54,351 nt of DNA from UBA5448 sp045536965. GTDB taxonomy: Bacteria; Bacillota; Clostridia; Oscillospirales; SIG627. Below, piece by piece: positions 1-6,636 of the stretch (positions within the stretch are counted from its first letter, which is position 1; every line of letters starts with the position of its first letter). A program made the translations under genes and the position numbers. Where the stretch lies: assembly GCA_045536965.1 (NCBI GenBank), contig JAZSON010000011.1, positions 1 through 54,351 on the forward strand. The letters run 5' to 3'. A model generated the notes under the pieces. That model saw only the letters and a program-made list of their open reading frames with translations. It was not told where the DNA came from and searched no databases.

Positions 1-185
1 AATGCGCCGCTGTATGCTTTGCTTGTCACTGTCAAAGAATTGCAAACAGTTTTGACATCTGCGGTATATTCTTTTGGAAATGCTTTTATAAGCTTTGATA
101 AAAGTTTATTTCTTTTTGTGGGAAAGAAGAAAAGCATTATATAATCACTCCAATCATAATTTCGTTTGATTCCGCTATCATTCAT
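1..185 (-). CDS. Partial ORF, unrecognised, runs off the left edge
   Basis: An open frame starts at ATG 185-183 and stays open to the first base of the window, giving about 61 residues that begin MNDSGIKRNYDWSDYIML and have no stop. An alternative start in the same frame is ATG 137-135, preceded by GGAGTG. The first ATG overlaps the stop of the small ORF upstream (ATGAATGA at 185-178), which would fit translational coupling. The visible part is basic and rich in Lys, Phe and Leu. I do not recognise the family. It lies in the AT-rich accessory left end. It could be a real element gene or a chance frame. Confidence 0.35.
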   Translation of the reverse strand, partial: MNDSGIKRNYDWSDYIMLFFFPTKRNKLLSKLIKAFPKEYTADVKTVCNSLTVTSKAYSGA

Positions 186-504
186 GCAAAAGCAGCGGCT
201 GAAAATTTGAGTGCCTCCTGCATAGTGCGGAAAGAAATCTTTTGGCACTGTTTGGGATAACACGGTATCCATTCTCAGGCAAGGCTTGCTTTTGCATTGC
301 TCTGCGAGATGTACCGAAGCACTCTCGCTTTGCCGAATGATAACGAATGTCTGAATAAAAACGTTCTCGCACACGATCAAGCTGGGCTTGTGTGTACCGT
401 TCTTTTTGCGTCCCGAGGGACAAAATTTTCCAAGCCAACTGGCGATACGTTTTGCAACGCACGGTGGGATTCGAACCCACGAATAACGAGCTTGACAGGC
501 TCAA
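178..504 (-). CDS. Small basic ORF, unrecognised, doubtful
   Basis: This frame of up to 108 codons begins inside the tRNA-like sequence at 457-550, so the first 15 or so codons are probably not coding. After that comes a basic stretch (YRQLAWKILSLGTQ, then TQAQLDRVRERFYSDIRY) that looks helical. No ATG with a good ribosome site is seen between 455 and 240, so a TTG or GTG start would be needed. The stop overlaps the ATG of the next frame, the only sign in its favour. I do not know the family; it may be a remnant or spurious. Confidence 0.22.
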   Translation of the reverse strand: MSLSSSLFVGSNPTVRCKTYRQLAWKILSLGTQKERYTQAQLDRVRERFYSDIRYHSAKRECFGTSRRAMQKQALPENGYRVIPNSAKRFLSALCRRHSNFQPLLLHE

Positions 505-550
505 GGAGCAAGAATTCTTCTGGCATACACTTTGGAATATCCTCGTGCAC
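457..550 (-). other. tRNA-like sequence with perfect T-arm
   Basis: On the minus strand this 94-nt stretch has a perfect T-arm (464-480: 5-bp stem GTGGG/CCCAC, loop TTCGAAT). An acceptor-like 7-bp pairing (550-544 with 463-457, two G-U) encloses it. A hairpin GAGC-CTGTCAA-GCTC at 502-488 resembles an anticodon arm with GTC. Between the acceptor and that hairpin are 41 nt with no recognisable D-arm, and no CCA is encoded. So it is not a canonical tRNA; it may be a tRNA remnant or a different tRNA-like RNA. The plus-strand peptide (VGFEPT...) is the usual spurious reading of an antisense T-arm. Confidence 0.35.
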
Positions 551-681
551 CGCTGTGAAGGATTGACTCAAACACTCGCTTGAAGTAACCTTGCAAGCAT
601 ATTTTACCATTCTGTTCACCGTTTTTCACGGAAAAAAAGCTGCGAAAATAACAAAAAAGCCCTCGAATGAGAGCTTTTTCG

Positions 682-1593
682 CTATTTTAATCCACAGTTT
701 AACTGTTTTTTCAGTTTTTCGATGTTCAATCGCTTGAAGGATTCCGATCCGATAACCTCTGCCATCGGTCCGAAGGAAAGGATTCTTATCACCATTTCGG
801 GTTCATCATCGTGAGCATATTTGATTTTCACGAGGTAATTCTTTCGGTCAAGCTTCTCGGCTTGCTTTTCAAAGTGAGCAAAATGGAGCATAAAGCGTTC
901 CATCGCGTTTCGTTCGTCGCGTATCTTTACGGTAATCGTGTCGTATATCACCGCTTTTTCCTCGCCGACGGACTGTCTTTCTCCAGTGTAATGTTCGCAA
1001 GATCTGATCTTGGCAAGGTTGACGGTTGAAACAGCGCGCCATCCTGCCGTGATCAATCGGAACTTGTCATCCTTTTCGGAATATTCGAGTCTTACAGGGC
1101 GGCATCGGCCAAACATGGTGTTGCCCTTGCGATTGACCATTTCGAACTTGATCTGCGAATCCTTCCGTATTGCCTCTAAAATGATTCGGAATTGTCTTAT
1201 GTATTCTTCATCCTCAAAGGGATCTCCGTCGCCGTATTTATCGTAGACGTGATAATCCGCAGAGGTGAAAAGAGGTTCTACATTCTCAAGGTCTGGAAAT
1301 TCCACGCCGAATAATTTAACACGCGTGTCAAGTGAAATCGCCTTCAACCATTGCTTTTGAAGTGTGGTCAGCGGCATGGTCGGCTTGTGTTCAAGTGAGG
1401 TGGTCATATCGGAATGCACGAGCTGCCATTTCTCGTTTTTGAGTGAGGGAAGGATCGTTAGCACACTCTCACCGAAGGCACGGTCAGCTACTATTTTTTG
1501 CAATTCCTTTTCGGAATGCTCGCCATCAAGGATACCCGATATCATGGCGGCAACCGTATTGTAATAGGCAGAGTAAAGCTCGCTGAATATCAT
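682..1593 (-). CDS. WYL-domain protein (second of a pair)
   Basis: 303 residues. The C-terminal two thirds match a WYL-domain regulator: a helical segment at about 130-150 (EEYIRQFRIILEAIRKDS), the WYL-like barrel at about 150-215 with FRLITAGWRAVSTVNLAKI in place of the usual WYLVAY...RLDRI stretch, and a C-terminal extension like WCX. WYL domains bind ligands such as oligonucleotides and usually control transcription of defence or stress genes. No clear helix-turn-helix is seen in the N-terminal 100 residues, so it may act through its partner. Its ATG overlaps the stop of the upstream WYL gene (ATGA, 1593-1590), which implies translational coupling and probably a hetero-oligomer. Ends at TAA 684-682. 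Confidence 0.72.
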   Translation of the reverse strand: MIFSELYSAYYNTVAAMISGILDGEHSEKELQKIVADRAFGESVLTILPSLKNEKWQLVHSDMTTSLEHKPTMPLTTLQKQWLKAISLDTRVKLFGVEFPDLENVEPLFTSADYHVYDKYGDGDPFEDEEYIRQFRIILEAIRKDSQIKFEMVNRKGNTMFGRCRPVRLEYSEKDDKFRLITAGWRAVSTVNLAKIRSCEHYTGERQSVGEEKAVIYDTITVKIRDERNAMERFMLHFAHFEKQAEKLDRKNYLVKIKYAHDDEPEMVIRILSFGPMAEVIGSESFKRLNIEKLKKQLNCGLK

Positions 1594-2849
1594 TCGCTCA
1601 CCTCCGCTTTGACATCGTACATCAGGTACATAGCTTCCAAGTCTTTTTTGAATTGATTCTCAACACTACGATTGGAGAAGTTCATTTTCACGATACGGCA
1701 GATAAAGGTTCTGATCCAAGGGATAATTTCACTCGAATCATAAATATCCGCAGAGAAACGATAAGTGTGTTCGTCAAGCTTTTCAACCGTTCCGACACGC
1801 TTTTCGCGTTCAAGACGCTTGATAATATATTCCTCATTATCTTCTACCTTGACCGTAAATTCTACGTGCTCAAGGTGCTCCACACCCCATTTATTCCGCT
1901 TAACGCTGACACCCCACATCTTGCTCTGCATTCTGTCAAGCTCTGCGCGAAGCTCGTCAAAGCGAGGAGTAGGATCTTCAAGCTTTACGTTGGATAAGTA
2001 ATCCACGCGGTAGGAATGGAACGAATTGTATTCGGGCAGATATGCAAGCAGATGCTGTCTGCCGCTTTGCACGCTAATAAACACACGAAGTGGAACAATA
2101 CGATTGCGCCTTGGCATATCTTTGCGACGGCTCATGTTCGATATCGTGACGGCACGTTTTTCTCTCATTGCCGTGAAAAGGGAAGCAAGAACGCCGCTGT
2201 CGATGGCACCGGTTATGTAGTGATGCTTGAAGGTAAAGGCATCGGTGTCCGCTTCTTCCTTGTCGAGAATAAACGATCCGACCACTCCGCAGGGAGCAAC
2301 CTCCGAGAAGTAATGAAGAACATCGTTAAGGTCAGAGATGTCGGTGCTGTCTGTTCGACGGTAATACATCTTCCGTCCTTCTTTTTCTGCCACGATAATT
2401 CCGGCTTCGCAGTATTCCTTGAGCTTTTTGCGAATGGTGGACTCATCGAACATCATGGGGCTTTCAAAGCCGGACAGATATTTCTCATCAATCTCCGCAA
2501 GCAACTCGGAAATCGTACGCTTGACAGACGGATCATGGAGAATGTCAAATATGATGAAATGCAACGTGATGTCGCCGTCGGTAAAGCTCTTTGCTTTCCA
2601 AGCGTTGTATAGCGGATTATGCCTGATCGTTCGGCTATCGATGGAAATAAACACGTTTTTACCTTCGGGAGTGCGAACAAAGCTCATATGGTCGCCAAGC
2701 CAGCTTTCCAGACGGCGACGCTCGTCATCGTAAGAACGGGCGCTTTTGCTTTGATAGTCATCACGGCTCTTGAATCCATAAACGTAGAAATCACGCATAT
2801 ATGCTCTGATCTTTTCAAAGTTTTTTATCAGCTCACTGTATGAGGACAT
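1590..2849 (-). CDS. WYL-domain transcriptional regulator (first of a pair)
   Basis: 419 residues with three recognisable parts: a winged-helix-like region at about 90-165 (IIFDILHDPSVKRTISELL, then TIRKKLKEYCEAGII and a basic wing), a WYL barrel at about 220-300 (HLLAYLPEYNSFHSYRVDYL occupies the WYL motif position), and a WCX-like C-terminal domain at about 325-410. This is the layout of transcription factors such as BrxR/CapW and PafBC-type regulators. The start ATG 2849 follows AAAGGAGTG and a good sigma-A promoter. It is co-transcribed with the second WYL gene. Both sit inside the presumed integrated element, so they probably regulate element genes off the left edge; no defence effector is visible here. 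Confidence 0.8.
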   Translation of the reverse strand: MSSYSELIKNFEKIRAYMRDFYVYGFKSRDDYQSKSARSYDDERRRLESWLGDHMSFVRTPEGKNVFISIDSRTIRHNPLYNAWKAKSFTDGDITLHFIIFDILHDPSVKRTISELLAEIDEKYLSGFESPMMFDESTIRKKLKEYCEAGIIVAEKEGRKMYYRRTDSTDISDLNDVLHYFSEVAPCGVVGSFILDKEEADTDAFTFKHHYITGAIDSGVLASLFTAMREKRAVTISNMSRRKDMPRRNRIVPLRVFISVQSGRQHLLAYLPEYNSFHSYRVDYLSNVKLEDPTPRFDELRAELDRMQSKMWGVSVKRNKWGVEHLEHVEFTVKVEDNEEYIIKRLEREKRVGTVEKLDEHTYRFSADIYDSSEIIPWIRTFICRIVKMNFSNRSVENQFKKDLEAMYLMYDVKAEVSE

Positions 2850-2891
2850 CTTTCACACTCCTTTCTTGTTTTTTCTGCATTTTTCATTATC

Positions 2892-2920
2892 ATTATACAA
2901 CAAATTCTTGTTCCGGTCAA
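2892..2920 (-). promoter_or_regulatory. Sigma-A promoter of the WYL pair
   Basis: Minus strand: TTGACC (2920-2915), a 17-nt spacer, TATAAT (2897-2892). The start codon at 2849 lies about 35 nt downstream of the expected +1. A GATAATGA stretch immediately follows the -10 box. Confidence 0.75.
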
Positions 2921-3359
2921 TCCAATCATGCTGAGAATCATCGTATTTCTGCAATCTTTTTACGTTATAAAGAGATATGTCTATTCTGCCTCTCAGTTTC
3001 CTAACATTATTCCAAAATAGCCTCATTTTTAGCTTGTTTTGCCCTTTTTTAAGGATAGGTAAGGACGGCGAAGGATGGCAAATAACTGATTATAAGTGAC
3101 ACTAGATAAAACCACCTTAGGGTTCGAATTGTGACGGCTTTTTAACACTTTTTTGCTCACTTGAAAAAGCATTTGAACTGTGATATAATAGTTTTGGAAC
3201 AAATTTACGGTCTGCGGATCAAAATAGTGCCCGCCCGTCCCTTTGGCCTTGCATTAGCCGTGCATTTTTCTCGGAAGGGGTAAGAAAGCAGTCACTAATT
3301 CGGTAAAATTTGCGGAAATTAGGAATAGTGAGGGACAGAAAGAGCCTGCTTTACAGCTG
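2921..3359. other. Non-coding right end of the presumed integrated element
   Basis: About 440 nt of AT-rich DNA with no credible gene. It holds one strong rightward promoter (3161-3189), described separately, and T-rich stretches at 3030-3050. The 170 nt after the promoter carry no ORF with a ribosome site of normal quality and run straight into the tRNA-Ser remnant at 3360. Element ends near attR often look like this, but no integrase or direct repeat is visible in the window to confirm it. Confidence 0.5.
3161..3189 (+). promoter_or_regulatory. Strong sigma-A promoter reading toward the tRNA-Ser remnant
   Basis: TTGAAA (3161-3166), 17-nt spacer, TATAAT (3184-3189). The transcript would start near 3196 and run through about 165 nt of non-coding sequence into the tRNA-Ser 3' half and the hairpin at 3419-3455. 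No protein gene is in reach, so the product would be a short RNA of about 250 nt ending at that hairpin. Confidence 0.7.
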
Positions 3360-3415
3360 CTCGAAATCAGGTGACGGGAAACCGTCCGTGGGTTCGAATC
3401 CCACCCTATCCGCCA
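3360..3415 (+). pseudogene. 3' half of tRNA-Ser(CGA); probable attachment site (attR)
   Basis: From the anticodon loop onward this is a normal type II serine tRNA. It has loop CTCGAAA (anticodon CGA at 3362-3364), anticodon-stem 3' strand TCAGG, variable arm GACGG-GAAA-CCGTC (3373-3386 with unpaired Gs), T-arm GTGGG-TTCGAAT-CCCAC (3388-3404), acceptor 3' strand CCTATCC (3405-3411), discriminator G and encoded CCA (3413-3415). The 5' half is absent: no GGATAGG acceptor, D-arm or matching CCTGA stem strand lies directly upstream. A tRNA cut precisely in the anticodon loop is the expected scar of a tyrosine-recombinase integration, with the restored tRNA at the far end, outside the window. Confidence 0.7.
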
Positions 3416-3418
3416 AGG

Positions 3419-3455
3419 ACAACCGTAATCTTAGGATTGCGGCTGTTTTCTTTTG
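3419..3455 (+). terminator. Rho-independent terminator behind the tRNA-Ser remnant
   Basis: Stem CCGTAATC (3423-3430) with GATTGCGG (3435-3442), loop TTAG, extended outward by ACA/TGT around one mismatch, then a T-rich run (TTTTCTTTTG). It starts four bases after the encoded CCA, so it probably was the native terminator of the intact tRNA gene. Confidence 0.7.
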
Positions 3456-3469
3456 TTATGGATTGTTTC

Positions 3470-3498
3470 TTGCTTTTTGTGTCCGGCTGTGTTACAAT
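3470..3498 (+). promoter_or_regulatory. Promoter of the deacetylase gene
   Basis: TTGCTT (3470-3475), 17-nt spacer, TACAAT (3493-3498). The expected +1 near 3505 leaves no room for a ribosome site before ATG 3510, which supports the downstream start at 3564. Confidence 0.6.
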
Positions 3499-3563
3499 GA
3501 AGGTGGGATATGAAAGAAATTTCAAAGAACTACAAAACAACTTTTAAGACGGAGGAAAACGGT

Positions 3564-4409
3564 ATGAGCAGTCCTATGATGAGTTATCCTTTTTTGCGCT
3601 TTCCCGGATTTAAAGACAAGGCAGTCACCCTCAGCTACGATGACGGGGTGGTTTATGACAAAAAGCTCATTGAGATCATGCAGAAAAATGGTTTGAAGGG
3701 CACATTTAATGTCAACGCGGGTTTGTTTGCAGAAAAAACCGGCGAACGGAAGCTTACCAAAGATGAGGCGTATGAACTGTATACCACCAGCGGCAACGAA
3801 GTTGCGATCCACGGATACAAACACATGTCCTTGGCATTGGTTCCTTCTACCATGGTCATCAAAGATGTGATGGATGATCGGATTGCGCTGGAAAAATTAT
3901 TCGGCACTGTCATCAACGGTATGGCGTACGCCAACGGTTCGTTCAACGATGAGGTTGTGGAGATTTTAAAGCAGTGCGGTGTCGCGTATGCCAGAACTGT
4001 GGTTTCCACGGGAGAATTTCAAATTCCGGGGGATTGGCTGCGTTGGCCCGCAACCTGTCATCACACCAATCCGAAGCTTATGGAGCTTGCTCATAGGTTT
4101 ATTGAAGAAGAAGGTCGCAATTTTTACAGAAAAGGTCCGCGGCTTTTCTATCTGTGGGGACACAGCTACGAATTTAATGATAACGACAACTGGTATATCA
4201 TCGAGGAATTTGCCGAGTATATCGGAAACCGCGAGGATGTTTGGTACGCAACCAATATGGAAATTTATCGCTACGTCAAGCTGTTTGACAATTTGGTATT
4301 TTCTGCCGACGGTACGATGGTATATAACCCGAATGGCGTAGAAATGTATATGAATTATTTCGGCAAGGATGTTCTTTTGCCTGCGGGGGAATCTGTGAAA
4401 TTGGCTTAA
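3564..4409 (+). CDS. Polysaccharide deacetylase family protein (NodB homology)
   Basis: 281 residues from ATG 3564, chosen because GGAGG lies 8 nt upstream and the promoter just precedes it; ATG 3510 in the same frame would add 18 residues. The NodB-type metal site is visible: SYDDG (the TFDDG motif, about residue 25) and HGYKHMS (the H-x3-H-S/T motif, about residue 77), with a later WGHSYEF. The family removes N- or O-acetyl groups from polysaccharides or peptidoglycan. No signal peptide or transmembrane anchor is seen, so the enzyme appears cytoplasmic and its substrate is open; related cytoplasmic proteins may act on small sugars. It is first in a likely two-gene unit with the TIGR04076 gene, 27 nt downstream. 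Confidence 0.85.
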   Translation: MSSPMMSYPFLRFPGFKDKAVTLSYDDGVVYDKKLIEIMQKNGLKGTFNVNAGLFAEKTGERKLTKDEAYELYTTSGNEVAIHGYKHMSLALVPSTMVIKDVMDDRIALEKLFGTVINGMAYANGSFNDEVVEILKQCGVAYARTVVSTGEFQIPGDWLRWPATCHHTNPKLMELAHRFIEEEGRNFYRKGPRLFYLWGHSYEFNDNDNWYIIEEFAEYIGNREDVWYATNMEIYRYVKLFDNLVFSADGTMVYNPNGVEMYMNYFGKDVLLPAGESVKLA

Positions 4410-4436
4410 TGCCAATGTAAAATCGGGAGAAATGCT

Positions 4437-4745
4437 ATGAAAAATTGCAAAATCACGGTCATGCGGATGGCTGAATACAAGGATCTGATGGAAGAATACG
4501 AAAACCCCATTGAGCATGCATGTGACATGAAGGTGGGGCAGGTATTTCTAACCGACGGCGACAAAAAGCCGCAGGGTTTTTGTGACAGTGCATGGGAAAG
4601 CATTTCTCGGTTTGTGATGGTACTCGCTTATGGCGGAGAGGATATTTTTTGCGGATGGATGAAAAATAAAAAATCCGTCATGATATCCTGCAACGACGGT
4701 TTTCGTCCTGTCAGCTTTTTGATAGAGACGATTGAGGAAAAGTAA
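4437..4745 (+). CDS. TIGR04076 family protein, function unknown
   Basis: 102 residues, recognised by MKVGQVFLTDG near residue 32 and an FCDSAWESISRFV segment, typical of the TIGR04076 family of small uncharacterised proteins. It has four cysteines (residues 4, 29, 49 and 72) plus one in ISCNDGFRP near the C-terminus. The family often carries conserved Cys residues, but no cofactor is established that I can name. The ATG has a GGAGAAATGCT ribosome site. It sits 27 nt behind the deacetylase and is followed by a strong terminator, so the two are probably co-transcribed. Confidence 0.75.
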   Translation: MKNCKITVMRMAEYKDLMEEYENPIEHACDMKVGQVFLTDGDKKPQGFCDSAWESISRFVMVLAYGGEDIFCGWMKNKKSVMISCNDGFRPVSFLIETIEEK

Positions 4746-4773
4746 AACGTTGAGCGGAATCAGATAGAATCTA

Positions 4774-4803
4774 AGAGGGTGGAAAATTCCGCCCTCTTTT
4801 TTT
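4774..4803 (+). terminator. Rho-independent terminator after the TIGR04076 gene
   Basis: GC-rich stem GAGGGTGGAA / TTCCGCCCTC (one G-T pair) with loop AA, followed by seven or more T. Confidence 0.88.
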
Positions 4804-4863
4804 GCAAAAAAAACATTTTAACATTGTTTTGCGTCAAGTATCGATTTGTTTTCTCAAAACTTG

Positions 4864-4892
4864 TTGCATTTTGCGACAAATCATGGTAAAAT
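4864..4892 (+). promoter_or_regulatory. Promoter of the NhaC-type antiporter
   Basis: TTGCAT (4864-4869), 17-nt spacer, TAAAAT (4887-4892); GGGAGG ribosome site at 4916-4921 and ATG at 4927. Confidence 0.7.
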
Positions 4893-4926
4893 CACCTCAC
4901 ATTCATTTTTATTTTGGGAGGTTTTT

Positions 4927-6558
4927 ATGAAGAAAAAAACACTCTTTAACCTGATTGCCATTTTGGCCATCGTTGCTATCGTGGTCGTTTGTGCAATTTT
5001 TGTTGAAGGCCCCTGCGAAAGATGCGGCGAATTCCATGGAGAAGGCGGCGTCGGTTACTATTCGACATTCGTTTCCCTTTTGCCTCCGTTGGTTGCCATT
5101 GCGCTTGCATTGATTACCAAAGAGGTGTATTCTTCCCTATTTGTAGGTATTTTGCTTGGCGGTTTGTTTGCCACCAGCTTCCATCCGGTAAAAGCTTTTG
5201 ATGCCGTGTTAAACGAAGGCATTATCTCTGCGGTTTCGGACACAGCCGGCATTTTTGTATTTCTGGTGATTTTGGGTGTGCTCGTCGCTTTGATCAACAA
5301 AGCGGGCGGCTCTGCTGCGTTTGGTCGATGGGCGAAAACCCACATCAAGACCCGCGTCGGCGCAACGATCGCTACCTTTGTTTTGGGTGTTCTGATCTTT
5401 ATTGACGACTATTTTAACTGCTTGACGGTGGGCAGCGTTATGCGTCCCGTTACCGATCAGCACAAGATTTCCCGTGCTAAATTGGCGTATTTGATTGATG
5501 CGACCGCAGCGCCGATTTGTATGATCGCACCCATCTCCTCTTGGGCGGCAGCTGTTTCCAGTTATGCTGAGGGCAGTGAGTATTCGGGCATCGAGTTGTT
5601 TGTCCGCGCTATTCCCTACAATTTCTATTCCTTGCTTACCTTTGTGTTCGTCATCGGGCTTGCAGTGATGAAATTTGATTTTGGTCCCATGCGCTTGCAT
5701 GAATACAATGCAGTTTACAACGACGATCTTTACACCTGTGGCGACAAGGCTGAAGAGGCAGGAAGCAAATCGGTGAATCCTCGTGGCCGCGTGATTGATT
5801 TGATCCTGCCCGTGCTTGTTTTGGTTGGTATTTGTGTGATTGGTTTGATCTATGTCGGCGGTTTCTTTTCGGGCGCTGATTTTATCACCGCATTCGGTGA
5901 CACCGATGCAACGATTGGTCTGCCTTGGGGTGCCTTGATTGCCGTGATTATAACCATTATTTACCTGATTGCCAGAAGAGTCATCACTTTCAAGGATGCC
6001 ATGGACTGTGTGCCCAAGGGATTTTTCGCCATGGTTCCCGCCATTTTGATTCTCACCTTTGCAACGGCTTTGAAAAACACGACCGGTCTGCTCGGCGTTG
6101 ATGTGTTTGTTGATGAAGCAATGAAATCTGCTGCTCCCGAGCTTGCCAATTTCTTGCCTGCCATCATTTTCTTGGTTGCTTGTGTCTTAGCGTTTGCCAC
6201 CGGTACTTCTTGGGGCACCTTCGGTATTTTGATTCCCATTGTTCTGACTGTTTTCGATTCCGGCAGCGAACTGATGATCATTGGTATGTCTGCCTGCTTG
6301 GCGGGTGCCGTTTGCGGCGACCACTGCTCGCCCATCTCGGATACCACCATCATGTCTTCTGCGGGCGCACAGTGCAATCACTTGAATCACGTATCCACCC
6401 AGTTGCCTTATGTCATTACCGTGGCTGCGATTTCGTTCGTAATGTACTTGCTTGCCGCATTTATCCAAAGCGCTTTGATCCTCCTGCCGATCGGTATAGT
6501 TTTGACAATTGCCGTTCTCCTTGTGATCAAGCAAGTCACTAAAAATAAAATGCAATAA
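4927..6558 (+). CDS. Na+/H+ antiporter, NhaC family
   Basis: 543 residues. The ATG at 4927 has GGGAGG six bases upstream; the frame opens earlier but without a site and upstream of the promoter. It is a polytopic membrane protein with about a dozen hydrophobic segments and hallmarks of the NhaC/IT-superfamily: FIDDYFNCLTVGSVMRPVTD, ATAAPICMIAPISSWAA, and FATGTSWGTFGI...GDHCSPISDTTIMSS near the end. Such proteins exchange Na+ for H+, or in relatives lysine, malate or other substrates, so specificity is inferred. Odd feature: directly after the first membrane segment is a short polar loop CERCGEFHGEGG, a CxxC-x3-H pattern that could bind a metal. Monocistronic between a promoter and a bidirectional terminator. 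Confidence 0.88.
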   Translation: MKKKTLFNLIAILAIVAIVVVCAIFVEGPCERCGEFHGEGGVGYYSTFVSLLPPLVAIALALITKEVYSSLFVGILLGGLFATSFHPVKAFDAVLNEGIISAVSDTAGIFVFLVILGVLVALINKAGGSAAFGRWAKTHIKTRVGATIATFVLGVLIFIDDYFNCLTVGSVMRPVTDQHKISRAKLAYLIDATAAPICMIAPISSWAAAVSSYAEGSEYSGIELFVRAIPYNFYSLLTFVFVIGLAVMKFDFGPMRLHEYNAVYNDDLYTCGDKAEEAGSKSVNPRGRVIDLILPVLVLVGICVIGLIYVGGFFSGADFITAFGDTDATIGLPWGALIAVIITIIYLIARRVITFKDAMDCVPKGFFAMVPAILILTFATALKNTTGLLGVDVFVDEAMKSAAPELANFLPAIIFLVACVLAFATGTSWGTFGILIPIVLTVFDSGSELMIIGMSACLAGAVCGDHCSPISDTTIMSSAGAQCNHLNHVSTQLPYVITVAAISFVMYLLAAFIQSALILLPIGIVLTIAVLLVIKQVTKNKMQ

Positions 6559-6592
6559 AAGTTTGATTCAGAACAAACGGTGAAAATGCAGT

Positions 6593-6636
6593 AAAAAACA
6601 CCGAGGAAAACCAAAAGGTTTTTCTCGGTGTTTTTA
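6593..6636. terminator. Bidirectional terminator between the antiporter and the kinase gene
   Basis: Long stem AAAAAACACCGAGGAAAA paired with TTTTTCTCGGTGTTTTT around the loop CCAAAAGG. A-rich and T-rich flanks on both sides let it end transcription from both converging genes. Confidence 0.9.

Noticed and set aside
297..619. Several overlapping frames on both strands (VGFEPT, DSNPRI and GFESHR readings).
   Set aside because: These peptides are the usual translations of a T-arm sequence and not proteins.
3053..3059. GGATAGG, complementary to the tRNA-Ser acceptor end, as the 5' exon of a split or intron-containing tRNA.
   Set aside because: The following bases show no D-arm or CCTGA anticodon-stem strand, and 300 nt with a promoter lie between. 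A chance 7-mer is more likely.
3310..3513. A 67-codon plus-strand frame across the tRNA remnant.
   Set aside because: It runs straight through the T-arm and CCA (GSNPTLSA reading) and has no ribosome site.
3510..3563. Earlier ATG as start of the deacetylase.
   Set aside because: It lies about five bases after the predicted +1, so it would be leaderless. The later ATG has a perfect GGAGG site.
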